Positions 1 to 5,111 of a DNA stretch of 6,238 bases are shown piece after piece; the stretch's first letter is position 1, and each line of letters opens with the position of its first letter. The DNA lies in contig JBDLIT010000191.1 of assembly GCA_039714735.1 (NCBI GenBank), positions 1-6,238 of the forward strand. The letters are read 5' to 3'. A model generated the notes under the pieces. It was not told where the DNA came from. It saw only the letters and a program-made list of their open reading frames with translations, and did no database searches. A program made the translations under genes and the position numbers. This DNA comes from JASJBU01 sp039714735. GTDB lineage: Bacteria; Pseudomonadota; Gammaproteobacteria; Chromatiales; Chromatiaceae.

Positions 1-70
1 GTTCTACATGGGTAACCTGCCAAGGGCTCTTGATACCCAATATCTGGGCGTATAGGTCTTTATCTCTCAT
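1..70 (-). CDS. ISL3-family transposase, N-terminal fragment (runs off left edge)
   Basis: Only the first 23 codons are visible, reading on the minus strand from ATG at 70-68 to the window edge with no stop. The peptide contains LYAQILGIKSPW followed by a V-x-H-V-E stretch. This matches my memory of ISL3-family N-termini, which read roughly x-LY-x-x-ILGI-x-x-PW-x-V-x-x-V-E-L before the zinc-finger region. The start lies 42 bases inside the element tip, which is normal spacing for the family. The catalytic DDE domain would lie outside the window. There is no obvious Shine-Dalgarno sequence, which is common for transposases. No frameshift is seen in the visible part. Confidence 0.72.
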   Translation of the reverse strand, partial: MRDKDLYAQILGIKSPWQVTHVE

Positions 71-100
71 AGGGGACTACGCTAACCTACCCACCTGATT

Positions 101-112
101 TGGGGAAGAGCC
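101..112 (-). repeat. Terminal inverted-repeat tip of the ISL3-family element
   Basis: Read on the minus strand this is GGCTCTTCCCCA, and the similarity may continue inward through AATCAGGTGGGTAG. Position 112 is the predicted element boundary. The partner repeat is outside the window, so the repeat itself is inferred from its resemblance to ISL3-family ends, not from a visible match. Confidence 0.55.
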
Positions 113-190
113 TATTTTTATAGCTGATTGCTGCATACGCCAAGTTGTTAATGGGCTATAGAAAGAAAACTATTTCTTGAGTCAACATGG

Positions 191-312
191 CATGTAGGAT
201 GATGGTGAGAGAAACGAAAAGTGGTGCATGGACGCACCGTTTACGAACCTAAGGATGGAGCCGCATCCATTATTGAAAGATGCGCTTCGCGTTGTTCAGC
301 ACATCCTACATG
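191..312. repeat. Imperfect palindromic intergenic repeat element
   Basis: The outer arms are an exact 11-bp inverted repeat, CATGTAGGATG at 191-201 and CATCCTACATG at 302-312. The similarity between arms continues inward imperfectly. Two small hairpins sit inside: GGTGC/GCACC at 223-227 and 234-238, and GGATG/CATCC at 253-257 and 264-268. The segment around 281-309 (GATGCGCTTCGCG followed by CATCCTAC) resembles dispersed intergenic repeats I have seen in gammaproteobacteria, with the pattern GTAGGATGGGT...ACCCATCCTAC. Whether other copies exist in the genome cannot be seen from here. Confidence 0.45.
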
Positions 313-375
313 TTATTCACTCTTGGTACTGCGAGGTCCTAAAGAAGAGGAGGGTTATGTTTCACGACTGCACCT

Positions 376-564
376 TCATGTCTTTTCGTAGATGTGACTA
401 TGCACCATTTTTGAGTCGCAGAGTGCGTCATCGTCCATCAATTCCTCGAAGCCTTCATCGCTGAGGTAGGCTATCAGAATGCCGGTGATGTAGTCTGATA
501 TTGTTACTATCGGCCAGACTGGATTGGGCAGTAGCGCATGTCTACGAACGGGGTTGGCCAGCAA
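376..564 (-). pseudogene. Possible gene relic, short open frame of unknown origin
   Basis: A 62-codon minus-strand frame with only a TTG start, preceded immediately by an in-frame TGA two codons upstream. There is no clear ribosome binding site. The middle (SDYITGILIAYLSDEGFEEL) has a protein-like mix of hydrophobic and acidic residues, and its codons look more coding-like than those of the surrounding frames. I do not recognise a family. It could be a fragment of a decayed gene next to the IS, a small unknown protein, or chance. The low confidence reflects that. Confidence 0.15.
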
Positions 565-642
565 TATTCATGTGTTATTTCACTCAGAATTTCTTTCCGG
601 GGTATGTGGTTTGCCGTAGTTTCGCAGGAATATTCAAAGTTA

Positions 643-656
643 TTGATGGTTGTCAA
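643..656 (+). promoter_or_regulatory. FNR/ANR/DNR-type binding site upstream of the operon
   Basis: TTGATGGTTGTCAA matches TTGAT-N4-GTCAA, the form typical of ANR/DNR sites in gammaproteobacteria, and nine of ten positions of the enteric FNR consensus TTGAT-N4-ATCAA. Its centre is at 649.5. If it acts as a class II activator site (centre at -41.5), transcription would start near 691. The -10 element would then fall on TAGCTT (679-684), a weak match keeping the key T, A and final T, as expected for an activator-dependent promoter. The operon start codon at 727 is about 70 bases downstream. This suggests induction under low oxygen or nitrogen oxides. It is inferred and not tested. Confidence 0.6.
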
Positions 657-687
657 TGCCAACTATTTGTTTTGTCAATAGCTTTCC

Positions 688-704
688 TTTGATACTCCAT
701 CAAA
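688..704. promoter_or_regulatory. Palindrome TTTGAT-N5-ATCAAA overlapping the predicted transcription start
   Basis: TTTGATACTCCATCAAA is a perfect 6-bp inverted repeat with a five-base spacer. The half-sites are those of an FNR-family box, but the spacer is one base too long, so it is unlikely to be a standard FNR/DNR site. Its centre at 696 falls about five bases after the predicted transcription start, a position where a bound protein would repress. It could equally form a small hairpin in the leader RNA. Confidence 0.35.
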
Positions 705-726
705 TCAGGTACGCCGAATTCACCGA

Positions 727-1017
727 ATGAGAAGATCTGCCGTCCTTCTGCTGTTATTTGCTGTCAGTTGTGTGTGTATATTGTCAAGCCTGATTGATGC
801 GAGGATTCAAAGAGATCAGGCCGTTGGTGATCTGCTACAGCGTACCCAGTTGGTGAAAAAACTAGGCCTGTCTGATCTGGCTCTCTTCACTGAAGCACGT
901 TACACGCGACATCTAAGCCAGGCGGACCTGCATACCGCCTTTCAGGATCACCCGCTGTCCCTTGAGCATTTCCCCAGTGGATCATTGATCTCCCCACCTC
1001 AGCGGTTCACACCATGA
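727..1017 (+). CDS. Small membrane-anchored or secreted protein of unknown function
   Basis: 96 residues, first gene of the operon. The N-terminus has two arginines (2-3) and a hydrophobic stretch at about residues 5-23, forming a signal peptide or anchor. Cys15 and Cys17 lie inside it. Cys15 follows A-V-S, a poor lipobox, so lipidation is possible but not indicated. The remaining 70 or so residues are soluble, rich in charged residues and His (SDLALFTEARYTRH near 49-62, four more His after that), and end in a proline-containing tail; they should lie in the periplasm. I recognise no family. There is no good Shine-Dalgarno; ATG at 727 is chosen because it gives a complete signal sequence. The stop overlaps the permease start (ATGA at 1014-1017), so the two are probably translated in a coupled way. 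A role as an accessory subunit or substrate-binding partner of the ABC transporter is inference from position only. Confidence 0.75.
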   Translation: MRRSAVLLLLFAVSCVCILSSLIDARIQRDQAVGDLLQRTQLVKKLGLSDLALFTEARYTRHLSQADLHTAFQDHPLSLEHFPSGSLISPPQRFTP

Positions 1018-2147
1018 TGGAGTTTATCCGCAAGCAACGCTATCTGATCGACTTCACGCTCGCATCACTATTACGACGCAAGGGAAAGAATCTCGGACTG
1101 TTGCTCGTCTATGCCCTGATCGTCTTCATGCTGGCATCAGTTATGCTCTTCACCCATGCATTACGCCATGAGGCGGGAATCATCCTGCAAGGCTCACCGG
1201 AAATCATTCTCCAGCGCCTAGTCGCCGGTCGTCATGCACTGATGCCGGCAGAATATCTCGACAAGATCGGCCGTCTGCGTGGGTCGAGTGAAAGGCGAGG
1301 ACGGCTATGGGGTTATTTTTACGATCCTGCTGTCAAGGCCAACTACACAATGATGGTTGACGGTCAACAAGAGCTGACAGCAACCCAGGTGATCATAGGT
1401 TCAGGTATCGCCCGCACAAGGGGTGTTGGTATTGGTGACTACATCACTTTCCGCTCTTATGACGGTCAGGCCTTTTCGTTTCAGGTCAAGGGTATCCTGG
1501 ATACCAAGACTGAACTGGTCAGTGCCGATCTGGTGTTGATGTCGGAACAGGCCTTTCGCAGGACATTCGGTGTGCCTGAGGGTTATTTCACCGATCTTGT
1601 GATTTCCGTGTCCAATCCAAGAGAAAGACGCAAGGTTGCAGAGAAGTTGTCATTGAAACTGCCGGATACACGACCGATTCTGCGGGAAGAGATCCTGCGT
1701 ACCTATGACAATATCTTCTCCTGGCGTCAGGGTATCGTGTTTGTCTTGTTGGCGGGCGCGGTGCTGGCCTTTGTGATATTTGCTTGGGACAAGGCATCCG
1801 GCCTCAGTGCGGAAGAAAAACGGGAGATCGGTATTCTTAAAGCGGTGGGATGGGAGACCAGTGATGTGCTGAGGATGAAATTCTGGGAGGGCGCCATCAT
1901 CTCCCTCAGTGCCTTCATTTTCGGTTATCTGGCGGCCTATGCACATGTGTTTTACGCTTCCGCCAGTCTGTTCGAACCGGTGCTCAAGGGTTGGGCAGTG
2001 CTCTATCCCGATTTTCAGCTTGTTCCCTTCATCGATGGTCTGCAGTTGGCAACCCTCTTTTTCTTCACCGTCTTTCCCTACACGGTGGCCACTATTATAC
2101 CCATTTGGCGGGCTTCGATTACTGACCCTGATGCGGTGATGCGTTAG
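1014..2147 (+). CDS. ABC transporter permease, MacB/FtsX type
   Basis: 377 residues with the architecture of MacB/LolC/FtsX-type permeases. TM1 is at about 27-47, a large periplasmic domain spans about 50-235, TM2 is at 239-257, TM3 at 292-314 and TM4 at 343-365. The cytoplasmic segment EKREIGILKAVGW (268-280) after TM2 is the FtsX-domain hallmark that contacts the ATPase, and the C-terminal ITDPDAVMR tail is also typical. Permeases of this type usually do not move a substrate through a channel; they transmit ATP-driven motion to the periplasm (mechanotransmission) or extract lipoproteins. The gene starts inside the stop of the upstream small gene; a second ATG at 1017 is an alternative. The ATPase follows after four bases. 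It is not a NosY-type permease, although the cluster ends in a NosL-like gene. The substrate is unknown; work on periplasmic copper or thiol proteins is an inference from neighbours. Confidence 0.9.
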   Translation: MMEFIRKQRYLIDFTLASLLRRKGKNLGLLLVYALIVFMLASVMLFTHALRHEAGIILQGSPEIILQRLVAGRHALMPAEYLDKIGRLRGSSERRGRLWGYFYDPAVKANYTMMVDGQQELTATQVIIGSGIARTRGVGIGDYITFRSYDGQAFSFQVKGILDTKTELVSADLVLMSEQAFRRTFGVPEGYFTDLVISVSNPRERRKVAEKLSLKLPDTRPILREEILRTYDNIFSWRQGIVFVLLAGAVLAFVIFAWDKASGLSAEEKREIGILKAVGWETSDVLRMKFWEGAIISLSAFIFGYLAAYAHVFYASASLFEPVLKGWAVLYPDFQLVPFIDGLQLATLFFFTVFPYTVATIIPIWRASITDPDAVMR

Positions 2148-2151
2148 CCTC

Positions 2152-2835
2152 ATGTTGATAGAACTGCACAATATCCGGAAGGTATTCAATCAAGGCAGAC
2201 CGAATGAGTTTTGCGCTATCCAGGGCATTTCGTTGGAGATCGAGGCCAAGCGGGTGACCTGCCTGAAAGGCGCCAGTGGCTCCGGCAAAACAACCTTGCT
2301 CTCCATGATCGGTTGCCTGTCTCGCCCCACGTCAGGCCGTATCATGTTGGGTGACCAGATGTTATCCGGTTTGCCGGAGCGCTTCCTCACCGAGATCCGC
2401 CGCCATACTTTCGGCTTCATCTTTCAGCGATTTAATCTGATCCAGGGAATGAGCGTGCTGGAAAACATCATGCTGCCCGCCTATCCCCTGGGGCCGAAAC
2501 ATGCCGGCTTGGTGGCATCCGCACAGCGTCTGATGGCGCATTTTGATATGAGCAGCAAGTCTGATAACCCGGTTGAATGGCTCTCGGGTGGAGAAGCACA
2601 GAGGGTTTCCATCTGCCGGTCCTTGATCAACGATCCGGACATCATCATTGCGGATGAGCCAACCGCAAATCTCGATAGCCGCTTATCACGGGAATTCATG
2701 GCCCTGATCGATGAACTGTGCCAATCAGGCAAGACGGTGCTGATCTCCAGTCATGATCCCCTGGTCTTCGAGTCAACTGCCGTGCACCGTGTGGTGGGGA
2801 TCCAGGATGGCCGGCTTGTGCAGGATTCTGCATAG
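2152..2835 (+). CDS. ABC transporter ATP-binding protein, MacB/LolD type
   Basis: 227 residues, the usual length for stand-alone LolD/MacB-type ATPases. All nucleotide-binding elements are present: Walker A GASGSGKT (40-47), Q-loop Gln92 in FQRFNL, signature LSGGE (144-148), Walker B IIIADE (164-169) with catalytic Glu169, D-loop NLD (173-175) and H-loop His201. It should therefore hydrolyse ATP as a homodimer on the cytoplasmic face of the permease encoded just upstream. The family is known to power MacB, LolCDE and FtsEX complexes. The start lies four bases after the permease stop with only a distant GGTGA (2135-2139), suggesting coupled translation. The next gene begins three bases after its stop. 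Nothing in it looks degenerate. The identity of the substrate cannot be read from the ATPase. Confidence 0.93.
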   Translation: MLIELHNIRKVFNQGRPNEFCAIQGISLEIEAKRVTCLKGASGSGKTTLLSMIGCLSRPTSGRIMLGDQMLSGLPERFLTEIRRHTFGFIFQRFNLIQGMSVLENIMLPAYPLGPKHAGLVASAQRLMAHFDMSSKSDNPVEWLSGGEAQRVSICRSLINDPDIIIADEPTANLDSRLSREFMALIDELCQSGKTVLISSHDPLVFESTAVHRVVGIQDGRLVQDSA

Positions 2836-2838
2836 CTC

Positions 2839-3846
2839 ATGTTACTGAATCCGGCGATTATGGCGCTTATCCTGGTATCGGGCATCGTCACGCTGATGCT
2901 GATATTGGCATCGGCCTTTGCAATGAAGCTGATCTACTTTTGGGATATCAAGAGCGGCAGCGAACGACAGCTAGGGTTCGAACGGCAGACTTACCTGATC
3001 TCGACCCTGCTGACCTGGGCCTTTGTCTCGGAGATCTTCTCCGTGTTGCTGTTTATCTATAATGCAGAGTCCATGTCCGGCCAGTTTGTCGGCGCCATGT
3101 GTGCAACAGGGGTGTTGAATGTGAATGAGTGGGGCTGGCCGACCCTGTTTTTGAAGATTGGCATCTTCTTCAGTGGCGCCGCCTGGCTGGCCCTGAATCA
3201 TCTGGACAACCAGGGACGTGACTATCCCCTGATAAAACTGAAATACAGCTTGTTGTTGCTTATCGTACCTCTTGTGATTCTGGAATTTGTCGTACAGCTC
3301 AGGCATTTTCTGGAGATGGACCCGGCAGTGATTACCTCCTGTTGTGGTTCACTCTTTTCGGCGGAGGCCGATGGTGTAGTGGCTGAGGTCTCCGGTCTGC
3401 AACCTAAAACGGCCCTGTTGCTTTTTTGGGGTTCAGGCACGGCGGTCCTGCTGAGCGGCATCTGGTATGCCATGCGCCGTAACCAAGGCCCACTGTTTGC
3501 GGTGATCTCCACCATTGCATTTGGCATAGCCTTGGTGGCGATTGTCTCATTCGTCTCTCTTTACATCTATGAGCACCCCCATCACCATTGTCCCTTCTGT
3601 CTTCTCAAGGCAGGCCATGGTTATGTGGGTTATCTACTCTATATTCCGCTGTTTAGCGCAACTGCTTTGGCACTGGCAACCGGTGTCAGGGCAACCTGGA
3701 AAAAAGTCCCGAGTCTGGCCGATGCGGTCGATAGTTCTGCGCCACACCTGGTCTGGACAGCTTTAATCCTGTTTGTGCTGTTTTATCTCATCGCGGGCTG
3801 GAGTGTTGTCGATTCCAATCTGGTGATGTCGGATGTGTGGTGGTGA
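2839..3846 (+). CDS. Uncharacterised 8-TM membrane protein with periplasmic Cys/His motifs
   Basis: 335 residues with about eight transmembrane helices (near 7-30, 52-74, 101-120, 134-153, 190-212, 219-243, 262-284 and 303-323). Basic residues mark the cytoplasmic loops (30-51, 121-135, 213-218, 284-302). On this topology every cysteine faces the periplasm: Cys88 in the second loop, the pair Cys168-Cys169 in the fourth, and a cluster EHPHHHCPFC (245-254) in the sixth. CPFC is a thioredoxin-like CXXC, and the flanking histidines could bind a metal. I recognise no named family. VKOR or DsbB-like quinone-linked thiol oxidoreductases are a functional analogy, not a homology claim. The gene sits between the ABC transporter and a TlpA-like thioredoxin whose active site is also CPFC. 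A role in passing electrons or copper between membrane and periplasm is inference. The end overlaps the next gene. Confidence 0.85.
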   Translation: MLLNPAIMALILVSGIVTLMLILASAFAMKLIYFWDIKSGSERQLGFERQTYLISTLLTWAFVSEIFSVLLFIYNAESMSGQFVGAMCATGVLNVNEWGWPTLFLKIGIFFSGAAWLALNHLDNQGRDYPLIKLKYSLLLLIVPLVILEFVVQLRHFLEMDPAVITSCCGSLFSAEADGVVAEVSGLQPKTALLLFWGSGTAVLLSGIWYAMRRNQGPLFAVISTIAFGIALVAIVSFVSLYIYEHPHHHCPFCLLKAGHGYVGYLLYIPLFSATALALATGVRATWKKVPSLADAVDSSAPHLVWTALILFVLFYLIAGWSVVDSNLVMSDVWW

Positions 3847-4355
3847 AGCTCGTGTCGATCAGTAACCCCCGCATGAATCTGCTGAGCTTACTCCTGCTGT
3901 TTCTGCTGGCTGGTTGTGGCGATGAGGCCCCCATCCTTAGCAAAGGTCAAGTCATGCAGGGATTCACCCTGGATCGGCTGACGGAAGGAACACTGAGATT
4001 TCCAGACGATCTGCGTGGCAAGGTCGTTGCCATCCGTTTCTGGGCGGATTGGTGTCCATTCTGTAAAACCGAGATGCAGGATATCGAACCGGTCTATCAA
4101 AAATATCGGGATAACAATTTGGTGATACTGGCAATCAACGTGCGTCAGGATCAGGCAACTGCGGCCAGATTTATCCGCAAGCTCGATATTAGCTACGATG
4201 TGTTGCTGGATCGGGAGGGCGAAGTGGCGCGCGGCTATGGTGTGATGGGTCTGCCAACCACCTTTATCGTTGACCGAAGTGGCAGGTTGCATACGAAGAT
4301 CCTCGGCGAATCGACCCCCGAACTGTTCGAGAAGATTATCAAGGAGATCCTGTGA
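3837..4355 (+). CDS. TlpA/ResA-like thioredoxin-fold lipoprotein
   Basis: 172 residues from the GTG at 3837. The N-terminus has basic residues, a leucine-rich core and lipobox LAGC with Cys27, so it should be a lipoprotein anchored in the periplasm. The thioredoxin fold has the active site WCPFC (Cys73, Cys76) preceded by FWAD, a central strand LVILAINV, and the cis-proline loop GLPTTF (Pro140). TlpA/ResA relatives reduce disulfides in apocytochrome c or in copper-site proteins such as the CuA domain and Sco. The start is uncertain. GGTGA (3822-3826) favours 3837. GTG at 3843 would give a GTGA overlap like other junctions here. ATG at 3873 still leaves a lipobox but no basic residue before the core. 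All choices keep the mature protein unchanged. The likely partners are the preceding membrane protein, as electron source, and the NosL-like protein, as client. Confidence 0.9.
   Translation: MVVKLVSISNPRMNLLSLLLLFLLAGCGDEAPILSKGQVMQGFTLDRLTEGTLRFPDDLRGKVVAIRFWADWCPFCKTEMQDIEPVYQKYRDNNLVILAINVRQDQATAARFIRKLDISYDVLLDREGEVARGYGVMGLPTTFIVDRSGRLHTKILGESTPELFEKIIKEIL
4341..4346 (+). promoter_or_regulatory. Strong ribosome binding site supporting a GTG start
   Basis: AAGGAG lies five bases before GTG at 4352, inside the end of the thioredoxin gene. It supports 4352 over any later start and shows that this junction has both its own ribosome binding site and a GTGA overlap. Confidence 0.7.
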
Positions 4356-5029
4356 GCAGTGATTTCTCCTATGCGTTGGCGTTTGCCACCGGACTCTTCG
4401 GATCCTTTCACTGCATCGGCATGTGCAGTGGCATCAACGGCGGTTTCACCCTGGGTTATGGCCGCATCAGCAACCCATTTCCATTGCTCGCCTACCATGG
4501 TGCACGCATAGGTGTGTATGCGCTGTTCGGGATCATCGGCTCGTTGCTGGGTCATGTGGTGGTGCAGTCCGGTATCGTGGGTAAAACCCAGGGTGTCTTG
4601 ATGATCCTGGCGGGGGGCCTGGTGGTGTTGCTGGGGCTCAATCTGTTGGGGTTGTTGAATCGAAAACCGGATCGGGTAAAAACGAGTCGAGTGAAGATTT
4701 CTTTACCCTCACCGCAAAGCAATCGGCAGCTGAATCCTTTGCTAGCCGGTCTTTTGAATGGGCTTGTTCCCTGCGGCCTGGTCTTTTCAGTGGCCGTCAA
4801 GGCGGCTGCCACCACTTCACCTGTTGAGGCGGGTCTGTTGATGTTGGCGTTTGGGGCGGGGACTCTACCCGCCATGGGCGCGATCAGTCTGCTGGGATCG
4901 GCGATCGGCGCCCGGTTACGCGGCGGTCTCGCGAAACTGGCCGGGCTCACGGTGATTCTGATGGGTCTCTGGACCATTTACGAAGGGGCGACCTTCTTTG
5001 ACATCATGTGGGGGTTGGCCAACTGGTAG
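4352..5029 (+). CDS. TauE/SafE-family membrane protein, DsbD_2/UreH-like type
   Basis: 225 residues with about six transmembrane helices (near 7-28, 48-72, 80-102, 128-150, 157-185 and 194-212). Helix 1 carries GSFHCIGMCSG (Cys21, Cys25) and helix 4 carries LNGLVPCGLVFS (Cys141). The pair of motifs, HCxGMC early and NGLxPCGL in the second half, is characteristic of the DsbD_2 (UreH-like) branch of the LysE/DsbD superfamily, often annotated as sulfite exporter TauE/SafE. Members are frequently encoded near copper ATPases and cbb3 oxidase assembly genes, which suggests roles in copper or thiol handling rather than sulfite export. The two half-motifs resemble the paired cysteines DsbD uses to pass electrons across the membrane. 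Here it follows the TlpA-like gene in an overlapping GTGA arrangement, so it could be the route for reductant or metal. That is inference. Confidence 0.85.
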   Translation: MSSDFSYALAFATGLFGSFHCIGMCSGINGGFTLGYGRISNPFPLLAYHGARIGVYALFGIIGSLLGHVVVQSGIVGKTQGVLMILAGGLVVLLGLNLLGLLNRKPDRVKTSRVKISLPSPQSNRQLNPLLAGLLNGLVPCGLVFSVAVKAAATTSPVEAGLLMLAFGAGTLPAMGAISLLGSAIGARLRGGLAKLAGLTVILMGLWTIYEGATFFDIMWGLANW

Positions 5030-5099
5030 TTAGCGGCTTACCAGATGTGTTATGCGGTTTAAATCAAGACCGTATTTGTTTTCAAGAGTGAACGACAAG

Positions 5100-5104
5100 A
5101 GGAG
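5100..5104 (+). promoter_or_regulatory. Ribosome binding site deciding the start of the NosL-like gene
   Basis: AGGAG lies seven bases before ATG at 5112. The frame is open to an upstream ATG at 5052, but that start has no such site and would put twenty extra residues before the twin-arginine signal. The start at 5112 is preferred. Confidence 0.75.
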
Positions 5105-5111
5105 AAAGGCC

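Larger units (their letters stand above)
1..112 (-). mobile_element. ISL3-family insertion sequence, transposase 5' end (truncated by window)
   Basis: The outer end of an insertion sequence whose body lies left of the window. The minus strand holds the transposase start at position 70. About 30 bases upstream of it, the minus strand reads GGCTCTTCCCCA (101-112), which is the kind of GGxTCTTT/C tip seen at ISL3-family ends. The eight bases just outside, TATTTTTA (113-120), are AT-rich, as expected of the 8-bp target duplications known for this family. The other end and the second copy of the duplication are outside the window, so completeness and activity cannot be judged. Family assignment rests on the transposase N-terminus plus the terminal sequence. 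Confidence 0.72.
113..642. other. Gene-poor intergenic region between the IS and the operon promoter
   Basis: No convincing gene lies here. Short open frames occur on both strands, but none has a recognisable domain together with a ribosome binding site. The region is richer in A and T than the operon. It holds a palindromic repeat (191-312) and one minus-strand open frame with protein-like composition (376-564), listed separately. No tRNA, rRNA or CRISPR structure was seen. It may be decayed sequence disturbed by the insertion, or a long upstream spacer. Confidence 0.5.

Noticed and set aside
228..464. Plus-strand 78-codon open frame
   Set aside because: It overlaps the palindromic repeat, has no ribosome binding site or recognisable domain, and its Arg/His-rich end looks like non-coding translation.
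688..704. Second standard FNR/DNR site
   Set aside because: The half-sites fit but the spacer is five bases instead of four, which breaks the dimer spacing, so it is listed only as a palindrome.
1650..2189. Minus-strand 179-codon open frame
   Set aside because: It lies opposite the conserved FtsX-type permease and has no domain of its own; it is a shadow of that gene.
2839..3846. VKOR or DsbB homologue
   Set aside because: Outer-loop cysteines and a CXXC are present, but the helix number and motif spacing do not clearly match either family, so only a functional analogy is offered.
3888..4292. Minus-strand 134-codon open frame
   Set aside because: It lies opposite the thioredoxin-fold gene with its clear lipobox, CXXC and cis-proline, and the antisense peptide has no coherent features.
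5052..5067. FNR-like half-site before the NosL-like gene
   Set aside because: Only ATCAA is present; the other half matches two of five positions, so a separate anaerobic promoter is not supported.
5052..5111. Upstream ATG as the start of the NosL-like protein
   Set aside because: The later ATG at 5112 has a strong AGGAG at ideal spacing and puts the twin-arginine motif near the N-terminus.
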